NCBI GenBank assembly: GCA_012656075.1
Contig: JAAKBF010000013.1
Location: 1-64,000 of the forward strand
Source: Phytophthora hibernalis
Lineage: Eukaryota > Oomycota > Peronosporomycetes > Peronosporales > Peronosporaceae
DNA: 64,000 nucleotides
Direction: 5' to 3'
This document shows, piece by piece, positions 35,835-46,892 of the stretch; within the stretch, counting starts at the first letter, position 1, and every line of letters begins with the position of its first letter. Both the position numbers and the translations under genes were made by a program. The notes beneath the pieces were generated by a model, which searched no databases, had not been told where the DNA came from, and saw only the letters and a list, made by a program, of their open reading frames with translations.

Positions 35835-36657
35835 CTACTCTTCGGCAGCCGGAGGACAGAACTTGGCAGAGATACGCCGAATGTGAGAGCCGGGGCGGTT
35901 CGCAATGTCGCTGCGATATTGGTTCCGCCACGGTTCCACTGCGTCGATCTCTCGCAGCGCATCCAGCAGAGTCGAAGGTGGCTGATCACAGCCAAGACCG
36001 GGGTACCAGGCTCCCTTCTCCCGGGCGAGAATAGTGAAGTATGTAGGGGTCGAGAAGGAGGTCTATATCACAGTGACCCACGATCATCCCACGGAGAACA
36101 CGTTTCAGGAAGGACTTCCAGCGGGCCCCGAGACGAGATAGCCGCTGCCGTCTCTCTTCGTAGAATGCGGCCAGGGCAGGCTCCACTTTGCGCAACGCAG
36201 AACTGATAGGAGAGGAGTGAGTCGACTCCCACACTGTCTGGCGATGCGTCTCCTCCCACTCCAAGTACTTGGTCGCGATCTCCGTAATCCAGCCCGTCAC
36301 CTCGAAAGACACGGGTTCAACGACGAAGTTCAGGTTGTCCCAAGGCGCCTTGTCGTAAAGTGCAGTGATCTTGTCCTCGGTGATCAACTCCGGATCCCAA
36401 AGGTTCTCCGAGGGCGTCGTTTCATTTGGAGTGAACAGCCAGTAGCGAGGTTTGGCGAAGTGGTGGAGGAGTAAATCAATGTCGAGCACAGCCACGCTCA
36501 CGCGATCAATATATCGAGCGGGCCAGGGGAAACTTCGGCAGGAGTTCGACGGCGGAGTTCACGATAACTAGGTATCAATCAACACGCGCTACGGTAGAAG
36601 GAAGCAGCAGATCCCACCGCGCGGGAAGGAGAAGCCGGTTCCGGCGTGATCGCGGTA

Positions 36658-36681
36658 CAGCAACGGACAGAATGCAACTGC
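36658..36681 (+). repeat. Left TIR of pogo-like element 1
   Basis: 24 bp beginning CAGCAACGGACAGAATGCA, preceded by TA at 36656-36657; pairs with 38118-38141. Confidence 0.9.
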
Positions 36682-36691
36682 ATGCTCTGTT

Positions 36692-36723
36692 TGATCTTTT
36701 TTAACCAATGGTTAAAAAGATCA
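36692..36723. repeat. Near-perfect palindrome inside the left end of pogo element 1
   Basis: Arms of the type TGATCTTTTTTAACC and GGTTAAAAAGATCA meet around AAT, differing by one T. It lies 10 bp inside the left TIR and 70 bp past the transposase stop. It could be a subterminal transposase-binding site or a transcript-end hairpin. Confidence 0.7.
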
Positions 36724-36791
36724 TGGACGATTTCAGTTTATCTAAAATTTACACACAAACTGAGGCAAAATAAGGAGGCAGCTGTATTTTG

Positions 36792-37856
36792 CTAAAAATT
36801 AACAAGAAGGGCTTTGTTAAACGACTTGATGATTGTCTCCGGCTCAATTGTGTCCCACGCCTTGATCGTTCGCTTGATCGTCTCCAAGCGCTTGTCCTTG
36901 GCGGTCTTCTTTGCACGTTTCTCTCCATCTCGCAGTGGTGGTGGTCGTTCTAGCTTCCAAAGCGCCTTTAGCTTGGATTTCAACGGACCCATCACGCCAA
37001 CATCCAAAGGCTGGCATACAGAGGTCGAATTTTTGGGTAGTGGCTGGAGGATGGTTAGCATCTCGTCTGCTAGAACGTCCTCTGACTCCTCAGTCACATG
37101 ACAGTCGAGGTTGTCAACTAGCAGAAGCGAGGGGCCAGATATGTGACGGTAAAACAACCACACACGCGCCGCGCCGAATGCTTCTGCTCCCGATTAATAG
37201 ATGCGGACTTGCCTCTCTCTGATAGCATGGTAGACGGTGGAGTGTCATAGTAAATGCCTGTCTCGTCGGTATTGTACACCTCACTGGCGTCGAATCCACT
37301 GTATGTCTTCTTAAATGACTGAGCCAAGGTCCGACAGCTTCACCTGTACAGTGTAAGAGCAATGTCACAGTTAATTAGCACCATTAATACATTTATATGC
37401 CCAATACGACACTACAGCGTCAAAGCCTACAATTGAAGAGCAGCTTACCTTGAGTCCAGTGGGTGTACGCTGAACGAAGCCATGTCGATAAGCGAGGCGA
37501 CGAAGTAGCCGAAGCAGCGACTCGTACGCTGTCGCTGTGTCCTTCTTCCCTGAATGTAGCTTTCAAGCCAATCTAGATACACGTCGCGTACGAAGATCGC
37601 CATGGTTTTGGCTGTGAGCACCTCGCTGTCCCGGCGGGTGTCCTTCATGAATGGTATCAACTCGATTCCAAAGGGAACAAGCTCACGCCGTCCAGGGGTG
37701 CGGGACAGCGTTTTCTCGCTCCCTTTGTAGCCGAATATGTCATCGGCAGACTTGCGCCAATCATTTGAGCGTCCATCGGGGAATTCCTTGCGTCCTGGCC
37801 GCCTCTCGCTCACTCATGCCCTCCGTCGCGCGAAGCACCGCTCTCTTTTTCTTCAT
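36792..37856 (-). pseudogene. pogo-like DDE transposase of element 1 (frame broken)
   Basis: From ATG 37856 the minus strand encodes MKKKRAVLRATEGMSEREAA and RTQGIPRWTL, a psq/CENP-B-type helix-turn-helix. EWRKSADDIFGYKGSEKTL and AKTMAIFVRDVYLDWLESYI follow. A probable intron spans 37344-37448 (GTAAGC donor, CAG acceptor). The catalytic domain shows YNTDETGIYYDTPP (first Asp), LLLVDNLDCHV (second Asp) and PKNSTSVCQPLDVGVMGPLK (third Asp), ending NKALLVNF at 36792. The signatures place it in the DDE_1/pogo group. Frame shifts near 37800, 37330 and 37170 break it; each is a one- or two-base event. An upstream start in the same frame (KQHRKHYS-MKKK) is also possible. Confidence 0.82.
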
Positions 37857-38117
37857 GCTGTAGTGCTTGCGATGTTGTTTGCCTGTACTAATCTGCGCAC
37901 TTATTGCCTGCAGGGTCACTGCCGAGGCGCTGGCTTCATCTGGGGCTCTTCGATGCTGCTGGTTGCCTCCATTGTACCGACTGATAGCCACTGAATTGTT
38001 TTGGGAGCCTGTGTGATGATTGGTAGAAAAAATGTAAAAGCACAAACTGATTGGCGGATTTAGGGACAATACGCAGTGTCTATGTTCCGAATCAGAGGGG
38101 TGGCAGTTAGCTTGGCG

Positions 38118-38141
38118 GCAGCTGCATTCTGTCCGTTGCTG
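38118..38141 (-). repeat. Right TIR of pogo-like element 1
   Basis: Inverted complement of the left TIR with a single mismatch, followed by TA at 38142-38143. Confidence 0.9.
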
Positions 38142-39990
38142 TATACTAGTAACACTGTCGTCGCTAGTGGACGAATCACGGTCACCAAATTGGCTGTTGC
38201 CATCGCTGGACCGACCGACATCGTCACTGCCAGCTGCCCAGCTGTCACCTTCACCACTCCCGTCAGATTCGTCTTGATTGCGGGACGACCTCTCGGAAAA
38301 GTCGGACGCAACGTCAATCGGGCGATCAGATGACCCGCCGCCGGATGCACCCGCCGAAGATGAGCGTCGTCGGGCAAACACCGCGAACTAGTCAAAGCAG
38401 CCAGGAAAATGTCGTCGTCACTACCTGATGCGTCGGAGGAAGAGTGATCTCCCGCGCGAGCACGAGATCGGCTGCCCCACGAAGTCGTCCTTGACTTGAA
38501 CCCGAAGATAGACTTCTGCGTGGCGAGTTGCGGCCAGGCGAATGGGCCCGAGAACAGCGGCGGGGGGGCGGCGAACAGCTTAGAGACCGTGGACTGCGGG
38601 ACCGTTTGGGATTTCCGACTGGCACCGGCGCTTGAGCATCGGACGTAACTGAAGCTGATGCCGCGATGGAGCCAGGCTGGACCAAGAAGATCAGTCCGGC
38701 TACGCGGTCACGGATGACATCGCGATATCGTATCGCTTGGTCTCGCTCAGCCTCGAACACATAGGAAGCGGTCTGAGCAGCCGCCAGGTCGCTCTGGAAA
38801 GTGGCATTCTCCTTCTGCAGAGTCTGGAGGCGGCCATGGTTCGCCTGCAGCTAATTCACGCTACGCTCAAGTCGCACAATAGACGCACGAGCCGACGCGA
38901 TCTGGGACTCTGTGAAGAAGCGTTAAAATGAGTTAGTACAGCGTCACAGAGACATGAAAACGGCGACGGTAACGTACGAGTGGACACGAGATCAGCCCGA
39001 GCCTGGTCACGCTCATTAGTTGCCCGCTTCAGGTTGACGTTAGCAGAGCGTAACTGAGTCTCTGCGGCATTCGCCCGATCGGGATTACGTTCAGCGTGAA
39101 TACGATCCAAATTGTCTGGGCAGCGGCGGATTGTTGCTGATTACGTGCCTGTAGATCGGCGACGCGTTGCTCCAGTCGAGTGACACGGCCACGAAGCCGA
39201 GAGGCAGCATCGTCGAGCGCCTGCTGCGGCTTCATGAGCCCGGATGACACCTTCAGCTTGCGCCAGGTCGTGACGAAATCGATCGCGGTCGACCGTGACC
39301 TGATCGCGCTCAGCAACAGCTTGATCACGCTCGTTTTGAAGGGTCGCGATACGAGGTGCGAGGGCAGGAGAAGTACCCGCAGCTGAAGTCGCGGTCGCCA
39401 GTTGTCTAGCCAGGCTACCGATTTCGTCCTGTAGGCGTGCAATCTCCTCGTCACGCACCTCTTGTGTAACACGCAGCTGATTCCGGAGTGCCTCGACCTC
39501 TCGCGAGTTGTCGAGGCGCTCTCGCACCACACGCTCGTAGTCCGCGGACACTTGCAACGCATCCCGGTAACGACGATGGAGAATCTCGTACTGATGTTGG
39601 CAGGGCAAGACGTAGGGTGACGCAGCTGCGTAGGCCTCACTCAACTCACTCTCGAGACGGTCAGCACGCGCCTATTGGTCGGCGTATGCACGCTGCAGGG
39701 TTACGTAGTCTTCCGCCAAGTCCGAACCAGCGTCAGCGCGATCCAGCAGCTCGTTGAATGTCTCAAGGAAATCTTGCGCAGCTTCGCGGTGAACAAGAGG
39801 AAACGCAATCCGGAGAGTGGAGACCACCCAAGTCGGCGATGGGTCGGCATCGGATCTGGTGCTATCGGCGACGGCGGCGCTGGGAGGCCGAATAATTAGG
39901 TTGCTGTGTGGCAACCATGGAGGGTTTGAAGGCGGCGGTGAGGAGGATGGCGTCGGGAAGTAGAGTGGCGTGCGTTGGCGGCGGCTGCTG

Positions 39991-40994
39991 TACGACCTTT
40001 TCCAGCGCAGGGGGCGATTGACGCGAAGCGGTCTGTCTCTTGCAGAGCTTCACCAATCGGACGCGACATGAGGGCCCAAAGATCACGATTGATGAATCGC
40101 GACCCGAGAGCTGCAGTTGTGTCTGGTTACATCCGGTTATGTGACATCTGGTCGAGACCCGACCGGTGTACCAGCAACTGGGTACACACCGACCTGATTC
40201 GTCTGGCACAATCATTCCGATACGCGATCTGGTGCAGTCATTCCAATACGCAATCAGGTGCAATCATTGGGACACGCGATCTGCCAATCTGGAGCAATTA
40301 TTTCGATACGGGCGATCACATGGATTGTGGGTACAATGGAGCTATTAATTCGTTACGGTACCGCGATCTTGGTACATAATATCGGGTTCTAGATACAATG
40401 CGCAAACGGGAAGCACGCAAGAGGGATAGGAAGAGAGCGAGATAGGGCGAGATCTTTAGGGCCTTTTCTTTGGTATAATAGATTCCGATTTGCCTTGGTG
40501 TTTTATAGACTACCGGGGATGGAGGTACATTGGCCTACCCGAAGGAGAACTCACTACGTCAACCAAGAACACGACGTACACCTGGATAGCTCGGCCAGGG
40601 TACGCTCACATATCAATCTCACTACAAGATTCCGCCAAGAGGAGGTGGCAAGCAACATAAAGGGCTACAATAGCACAAGAAAAGGATACACACACGCGAT
40701 CGGCTTGAACCATAGCTTGATCGCAGCACACTGACGACCGCGTGAAGAATACCCGCGTGGCCGTCATCCACCCAGACCCCGGAAGGAGCAACCAACCTCC
40801 GCCTTGGTCCCCACTGAACGTCTTTGCGAACTCCGGAAGAGCGTAACCCGCCCAGCCGTCGGGTACAGAAGGTGACTACAAGGTTTCGACCGCGCCAGAT
40901 CAACGGAGTACACCCTCCGACAGTCGGCAATCCGGGCATACCGTGCGCAAGCTTCGACCGCGTCAGCAATTTTCGTGAAGTAGCTTCGCCACAA
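39991..40994. other. Non-coding DNA upstream of the gag-like ORF, probable LTR/leader, with a short tandem repeat
   Basis: At 40196-40320 four imperfect ~26-34-bp units occur, each with a core like GGTGCAATCATTCCAATACGC. The rest has only short ORFs. Its position just 5' of the minus-strand gag fits an LTR and leader, but no second copy was found in the window to prove it. Confidence 0.45.
40196..40320. repeat. Imperfect ~26-34-bp tandem repeat (about 4 units)
   Basis: Units share [T/A]CTGG-GCA-TCATT--[G/A]ATACGC: GGCACAATCATTCCGATACGC, GGTGCAGTCATTCCAATACG, GGTGCAATCATTGGGACACG and GGAGCAATTATTTCGATACG. Tandem repeats of this kind are common in LTR U3 regions. Confidence 0.65.
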
Positions 40995-41345
40995 CAGTAC
41001 GAGAGACAATACGAAGATGCGAGATAGTATGAGAGGCGATAATATGAGAGGCGTAGTATGAGAGACTGTAGTATGAGAGACGATTGTATAGGAGACGATT
41101 GTATGGGACACGATTGAAAGGGAGACGATTGTATAGGAGACGATTGTATGGGACACGATTGAAAGGAGACGATAGTATGTGAGACTATAGTAAGATGACA
41201 GGTATAGGTATGAAAGGTGACACGTAGACAAGATAGGTAGGTGCAGTCGATAGAATAGTATACTGATATGTTGCCACGATAGATATACACGATAAATATG
41301 AGATAGATGCGATATGTAGATGGGGGAAGATACATATACCGGCAT
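40995..41345. repeat. Second simple-repeat tract of the GAGACGATAGTAT family
   Basis: Copies of GAGACGATTGTATAGGAGACGA and relatives, plus GATAGATATACACGATAAATATGAGATAGA. The latter also ends the 30.9-31.9 kb tract (around 31670-31710). The shared order of variants suggests the two tracts derive from a common longer block rather than independent slippage. Confidence 0.85.
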
Positions 41346-41350
41346 TTCCG

Positions 41351-41631
41351 TGTCATAAGGGCCTACCCAAATCCGTTTGTGGTTAGGGTTACTGTATCGA
41401 TCCGACAAAACGAAATGCGTCGTACCTAATCGGAACTTTACTGTAGGCAACAAGTCTCCCCGCCACGCCGCGGTGTGACGACAGGATGCAACGTACTGGT
41501 GTCGGTCTTCCACCTCTCTAAACAGCTCTACCAGGCCTTGTCATAAGGGGTCGCTTTGTCATAAGGGCAAAGCCGTTTCTACCAATCACAAGACGTGATA
41601 TCTAGCAGCGTTGTCTGTTTTGTCATAAGGG
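41351..41631 (+). repeat. Four copies of TGTCATAAGGG upstream of the MULE
   Basis: Exact 11-mers at 41351-41361, 41539-41549, 41557-41567 and 41621-41631, all in + orientation, within 281 bp and ahead of the MULE gene. They may be terminal or subterminal binding motifs of that element. The 3' end of the MULE is displaced, so the inverted partner could not be checked. Confidence 0.6.
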
Positions 41632-41708
41632 CCCATGAAACCGTACAATGCATGTTAAAGTACGACACGTTATGATTGGCTCAGCTTCATTTTCATATCG
41701 CTACATCA

Positions 41709-42323
41709 ATGGATGACACGAAGTTGGCCGCACCTCTGGCGTTCAGCGTCGCAGCACACATGAAATCCATGGCCAAAGAGAGTGGAGTATGCAAAGCGCC
41801 AGAAGGTTATTGATCAGTCTGTCTCGCAAGACCAGGTAGAGTTGTTTAAAGTGGTGGAAGACCGACACCAGTACGTTGCATTCTGTCATCGCACCTTGGA
41901 GAGGTCATTTCAGCTCCAGTACTCGACAAAACGCCCCCCTCTCGCTTCCCCGCGCTGCTCCCGTCGCGTTCCTGGTGCTACTCCCGCGCTGTTCCCGCGC
42001 TTCTCCCACGCGTTCCGGTGCTGCTCCTGCGCGTTCTGGTGCTGCTTCCGCGCTGCTCCCGCGCGTTCTGGTGCTGCTCCGCGCTTCTTCCGTTCCTGGT
42101 TCTGCTCCGCGCTGCTCCCGCGCGTTATGTCAGCAAGTCTGGTACCAAGTTCAGCAGTGCGTCCTGCAATCCCAAGACCCGCGTCGGAGGCAAACACGGC
42201 TCGGGCTTGTTCGGCCAATGCTGCAGATTTGGCTGGCGGTGAGTTGGGCACCGAAGTGCAAGAAAGCGCCTTGGTTGCTTCCAGCAACGCATTTGTAGTG
42301 ACCGCACCTGCCTGCTTTCACCG
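41709..42323. other. MULE upstream region with a GC-rich ~15-bp repeat
   Basis: 41940-42130 is a run of CGCTGCTCCCGCGCGTTCTGG-like units that gives low-complexity peptides in all frames. An ATG at 41709 opens a short frame (MDDTKLAAPLAFSVAAHMKS) that stops within about 35 codons. It may be the original N-terminus, but continuity to the transposase is not seen. Confidence 0.5.
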
Positions 42324-45300
42324 GGTTATTTGAATGATCTGGAGACGTTTTTTGAACGGTACGAACAAGTTTGATGATGTCTTTATTGGTATGTTAATTC
42401 TAAACGATGTGGTAATGCTACATGTACCAAGAAGAGACTCACCAGTTCTACAAACTTCGGACGAGTAACTCCATTCAGGACCGAAACCGAGACCGGGTTA
42501 AGCGTTCCGCTTTATCGGGAAAATCCCCTGTGCTGTACGACGAGAAGCTGCAATTTTACTCGAAGACCTTCATATGTACTCACGGTTGGGACTTCAATCC
42601 TCGCGGAAGGGGGAGACGAACAAATCACACTGCGCGGTCACTTGGGTGCAAGGCAAGATTGAACACACTACTGACGCGAGGTGAAGATGGAGTGTACAGT
42701 GTTCGCGTGACGAAGCACAACTCGACCCACAATCACAACGTGGGCTCCGAAGCGTATTATCCGTACGCTGAAACGCGCAAGATTTCATCTCCCGGTATGA
42801 AGAGTGTCGCTAAAACTATGTGGCAAGGTACGGTAACACGTTCGTCAATGTTGTTGTTATTGCACTACTTTACTGATTTGATATATGTTTCAAGGTGGGT
42901 CCAAGCGCAAAAAGATCTTTCGATATTTAAAGGAAGCGTCTGGGAAACCTATTCAGTCGAAGGACGTCGAGAATATGATTGTGCAGATGCGGCGCGAGAC
43001 GTACACTTCACCCGACGACAACGTCCGTGTTTCACAGTTGCTACAAGACTTTGGTGAATGTCCCGGAAATGCTGTGAATGACTTCCATGATCCCGCGACC
43101 CAGTTGACAAGTTGCATAACTTTCCAGACGGCGCATATGAGAAGGATGACTCGCAAGTTTCCAGAGGCGCTCTGTATGGACGCCACCCATGGCACGAACA
43201 TTAACAGGTACGAAGAGTTCATTGATCTACTTTAGACTGCTGTTGTGTGACTTTAGCACCAACAAGTTGGTTGCTTGATCACAAATTACTTTTATTTGGT
43301 TGTATATTCACCAATTGTTAACTATCATTTGAATATCTTTGCTTCCTGAAGGTATCGTTTGTTCAGTTTCATGGTGTCAGATAAATTTGGCAGTGGCTCG
43401 TTTGCTCAGCATGCCTTGATCGACGGGGAAACGAAGGTGAACATGAAGAGTGCTTTCAAAGCGTTTAAGCAGAACAATTCAATGTGGGTGGACATCAAAG
43501 TGGTGATCATTGATAAAGATTTTACAGAGATTGGTGTACTCGCTGAGGAACTGCCCGACGCCAGCGTAATTCTGTGTCATTTTCACGTCATCGACTATCT
43601 CAAGCGCAAGATAAGCAAAAGGGCGTATGAGTTCACGTCGTACGAGAAGATGCATGTCAAGAATCTGCTTACGATGATGGTTCGAACCGCTGATGAGAGA
43701 GATTTTGATCGCTATCTACAAGCTATACAAGCACTCTACAAGAGTAAGCCAGCTTTTATCGTTATTTTGAAGACAATTGGCTGAGCTGCAAGCCATTACG
43801 GTGTTCATTTTTGCGCGGGAGCACCCCACACTTGGATAACAACACGAACAATCGGTTAGAAGCTAGCTGGGGGCGCTAAAGATATCCTCGACCGCCACAT
43901 GCCCATGGACGAGTGCATCGACCATCTTCTGTTTCTGCAACAAAGGGCTGAAGATAAGTATCACATCAAAACGAAGAGAGTTGGTTTTCGATACAACAAT
44001 CGGTACGACGTAGAGTTGCAAACATTGGCGAAGATAGCAACGCACCACGCGTGTCATCTGGTGGAAAGTCAATACGCGGCCAGCAAAGAAGCAGATTACA
44101 CTGTTGAATCGGATGAGACAGCACCGTCAGGATATACACTGACAAGCAAGACATCTCCGAGTCAATACGCGGTAAGACTAACTAATATTTGGATTGATTC
44201 AAAAATTTATTGCTAACTCCGTACGCGTCCTTCACGTGATCTTGGAGTCCAGCGACTGTAGCTGCATGTTCAATCAAACCCTCCTACTCCCATGCAGACA
44301 TATGATGTTCCAGTGACGTGAGGATGCGGCTTTCCGGTCTGTGATTCCGTTCGACGCGATCCCCGATAGGTGGTCAATCGTCTATGCTTGCGGTGATGAA
44401 GATAGTGAAGTGTCAGATACAGAAGATACTCCGGGTTTGCTGGTGAACGACGTAGACGACGGTGCAAAGCGTGTCTTATCCCACAACGAGAAATATCGTG
44501 CTGTAGTTGATGTTTGCCAGCGTATCGCGGAGGGTGTTGCAGACAAAGGAAAGCGGGGTTCACGAGATGACAGGAATACATCCAGACGCTTGAGCGCAAG
44601 GTCTGTGACGACAAAGATCCGCCTGGCGTGGCTCCAGCGACAGATATGACGGCTCAAACCCGCGCCAAAGCTTCACCTGATGTGGATACTGCGACAGATA
44701 TCACGTCTCAATACGACGGTGTTGAAGTTGGATTAGTTGCCGATGTTGGTGAATCTGTCACCAATGTCACCACCAATGGTGAAAGATCACCAACGCTGAC
44801 AGCAACGAAGGCGCACGATCGAACATTAGCTCAGCTCAAGTGCCGAAAGTCGAGCAACGACGCGTCCCAACATTAGGCAAGCAGAAGTCGAAGGAGAAGT
44901 CTGCGACACGTACAAAACGAAAGCTGGAAATGAAGCACATAAATGAAGATAAAGCATCATCGAAGGTGTCGGCGACAGAAATCAAGAACATTGTGCAGTT
45001 GAATCCAGCTAGCCGACCATCAGGACGACCAAGCAAAAAGAAAGCTTCAAGAAGGCGAAGAGAAAAAGGAGATTGAAGATACAATGTCGTTCGTGGATAC
45101 AGTCATCACTGTTGACGATGTTACGCTGGAAAGTTTTGACGAAGTTGTGAAGACAAAGCAGACCTCACTTGCTGTTGTTGGAGACGTTTTGGGGGGAATT
45201 CGACGTATGTTTGACGCAGCGGTTTTCAAGCGACCAAAAGCATTCGTGATCAAAAGCGATCATACTCGTGTTTTGGAGACCAATGTTCGCTTCGTACTGC

Positions 45301-45933
45301 CAGGTGTGTATTTGATGTGGTTGATCTACTTACTATGTTGGTGAGCTTGGTGGATATCGCACCAATTTTCACCAACATTTATTTATTATCTACGAATAAC
45401 TTGATACAACCTCTGGTGCTCAAATGTATAGATTCGGCTACAAACGTGAAGATTCGGGAGGAGCTTATCAGTGACGTACACCTGACTTCTCACGATATTG
45501 TCGTTTCTATATTGAGCGTCGGATCATTTAGTCTCGTGGATATCGAGAGAATGAAAACATGGCACGAAGTGTCCAAAAGATCGGGAAGGCGAGGAAGCTA
45601 ATTAAGTTCGTGGAGGATTGAAATTCATGACGTCCTCGAAGCCAAAGAACGGCAACGAGTACTGCACACCATCCCGTTCATGAATGTAAACGGTGGTTTT
45701 AGAGGCGGCGGCCTCACGATCTCATTCACGGAGCTTGCAGGATATGGGGAGAGCAATGGCTGAACGATTCGTGCGTGTATGTGGCTTCCCTCGGCGTTGT
45801 CAAGGAAGCAGAGAAACTCATGAGGCGAAAACCGATGCATATGACAGTTGTGGATTCGGTCTACATGCAAATGACTGACCTAAAGCGAAGAGATCAGTAC
45901 CTCAACACGTCAGACCACGTCTTCTCAGATACG
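42324..45933 (+). pseudogene. MULE (Mutator-like) transposase with introns and C-terminal Ulp1-like protease start
   Basis: Exons read YLNDLETFFERYEQ, then after intron 42369-42436 THQFYKLRTSNSIQDRNRDR and FICTHGWDFNPRGRG ... HNHNV (FAR1/WRKY-GCM1-type zinc-binding domain). Intron 42828-42894 precedes GSKRKKIFRYLKEASG. After intron 43208-43351 comes the catalytic region: EALCMDATHGTNINR joins YRLFSFMVSDKFGSG (first Asp), then IIDKDFTEIGVLAEELPDAS (second Asp) and VILCHFHVIDYLKRKI. A SWIM finger (CSCMFNQTLLLPCRH) is at 44258-44302. The C-terminal extension has LNPASRPSGRPSKKKASRRR. An Ulp1/C48-like segment opens with QWLNDSCVYV (45753-45782) and is cut at 45933 by an LTR. Frame shifts near 43755 and 43878, and stops at 44320 and 44876, make it defective. 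Introns fit oomycete GT-AG lengths (67-144 bp). Confidence 0.82.
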
Positions 45934-46675
45934 TGTGGTGTTGAGTTTTGGGGCGCTCGGTCGCCAGTCGGCAAGGTTGCCCTTGCTGAAGGAAAGTGAC
46001 CGGCGTGCCCTGATTGACGGATTACATTCCCCGCGCCACAGTGACCACGATAGTTTAGTGACCGAGGCCTCGGTCGGGTATAAAAATTCCGGCCGAGGGT
46101 ACGAACACTCGTTTGTACCCATTTCAGTTTCGTACCCTCGGTCTTATAGAGCCGGGTACAGGATCACATACGGGGATCGGTTCACACTGGATATTTGTAT
46201 TTAGATATAGGACTGGCTATAGAATTGACAACAGAGGCTCTCAGAGCCATAAATCAACACAAATAAATCAGCAGTCTTCCCCAAGGGTCTAGTCCGTCTT
46301 CGGTAAGTCTAGCTAGCTTATCTTAGGGTCCGGATACGCTCGGCTTGTGGGATGCTGGTCAGCGAGCCTAAGGTACATTGAACAGAGGGTTTGTTGCTGG
46401 TCAGTCCAAGAGATTAGAATGGCCGAGTGTTGGGAGCGACGAGAAGCGCCGTTCACCATATATTATTGTGGAACCGAGTGTTCCATACATATTTTACTAC
46501 CCGCCGAGGTTTTACCTCGGCAAACCCGTATTAGGCTTGACAGCCGGTACCCTTCCTTCTGAGGGACTGCGGGGTACGCGCGAAAGCGCAATATTGCATA
46601 CTAGCCCTCGCTCGTGGCTAGTGGTGCAGGTTATTGGGTTGGCCTAATGCAACCTAGGTGTACAGAGGGTTCACA
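45934..46675 (+). mobile_element. Gypsy LTR, left copy (+ orientation, ~742 bp)
   Basis: Starts TGTGGTGTTGAGTTTTGG and ends about TTCACA, so TGTG/CACA termini are possible. A TATAAAAA box lies at 46079-46086. The reverse complement of the whole segment recurs at 52777-53517 with only scattered differences. It interrupts the Ulp1-like segment of the MULE directly (FSDTC then LTR). The precise 3' boundary is uncertain because no clear tRNA primer site follows within 20 bp. Confidence 0.85.
46079..46086 (+). promoter_or_regulatory. TATA box of the left LTR
   Basis: TATAAAAA in the middle of the LTR, after CCGAGGCCTCGGTCGGG. The mirrored LTR has the same box at 53365-53372 on the minus strand. 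Confidence 0.55.
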
Positions 46676-46892
46676 TCCAACCCGGCGTAAGGGATCGCTC
46701 CTGGTCTTCAGGTTTGATCCAACGCTCGTTGACCTGACAAGGGAAAGCGAGTGTTATTGGTGGGACTCATACCATTTGGTAGTGAGTATTTCTGCGTGAT
46801 CCTACACGACAACCGGTGCCGCGACCCGGGATTGGGAGTGACTTTCTGTGTGTCTTGGTTGTATATAGGTTCTTATCCTAACGAGAGAGGAG

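Larger units (their letters stand above)
36658..38141 (-). mobile_element. Complete pogo-like DNA transposon (1484 bp) with 24-bp TIRs and TA duplications
   Basis: The left end 36658-36681 starts CAGCAACGGACAGAATGCA. The right end 38118-38141 is its inverted complement, with 23 of 24 positions equal. Each end is flanked by TA (36656-36657 and 38142-38143), the target duplication of the Tc1/mariner/pogo superfamily. The transposase inside lies on the minus strand. Removing the element and one TA rejoins the gag-like frame from DDSVTS to TAITPEPASPSRAVGSAAS. A near-perfect palindrome with 14-base arms lies just inside the left end (36692-36723). The close TIR match suggests a fairly recent insertion. 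Confidence 0.9.
35835..39990 (-). pseudogene. Gypsy-type gag-like ORF (coiled coil plus conserved domain), interrupted by a pogo insertion
   Basis: The minus strand begins with a proline-rich N-terminus (39990-39830). A long coiled coil full of ERDQA-type heptads follows (RVTQEVRDEEIARLQDEIGS, AERDQVTVDRDRFRHDLAQA, RDQARADLVSTR), then a Ser/Asp-rich acidic section (38380-38145). Beyond the pogo insertion comes a conserved-looking block, VAVLDIDLLLHHFAKPRYWL, WDPELITEDKITALYDKAPW, SALRKVEPALAAFYEERRQR and DIDLLLDPYILHYSRPGEGS (36500-36010). It ends FCPPAAEE at TAG 35835-35837. I recall this arrangement from gag-position ORFs of oomycete Gypsy elements; it is not a canonical Retrotrans_gag domain. 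Frame shifts occur near 39655, 39240, 39090 and 38400. No ATG is in frame at the apparent start, so the 5' boundary is approximate. Confidence 0.55.

Noticed and set aside
36790..38400. A single host gene running from the coiled-coil region through the pogo transposase
   Set aside because: TIRs and TA duplications show that the transposase is a separate insertion.
41940..42240. Proteins rich in VLLPRCSRAF
   Set aside because: Low-complexity translation of a GC-rich ~15-bp repeat, present in several frames at once.
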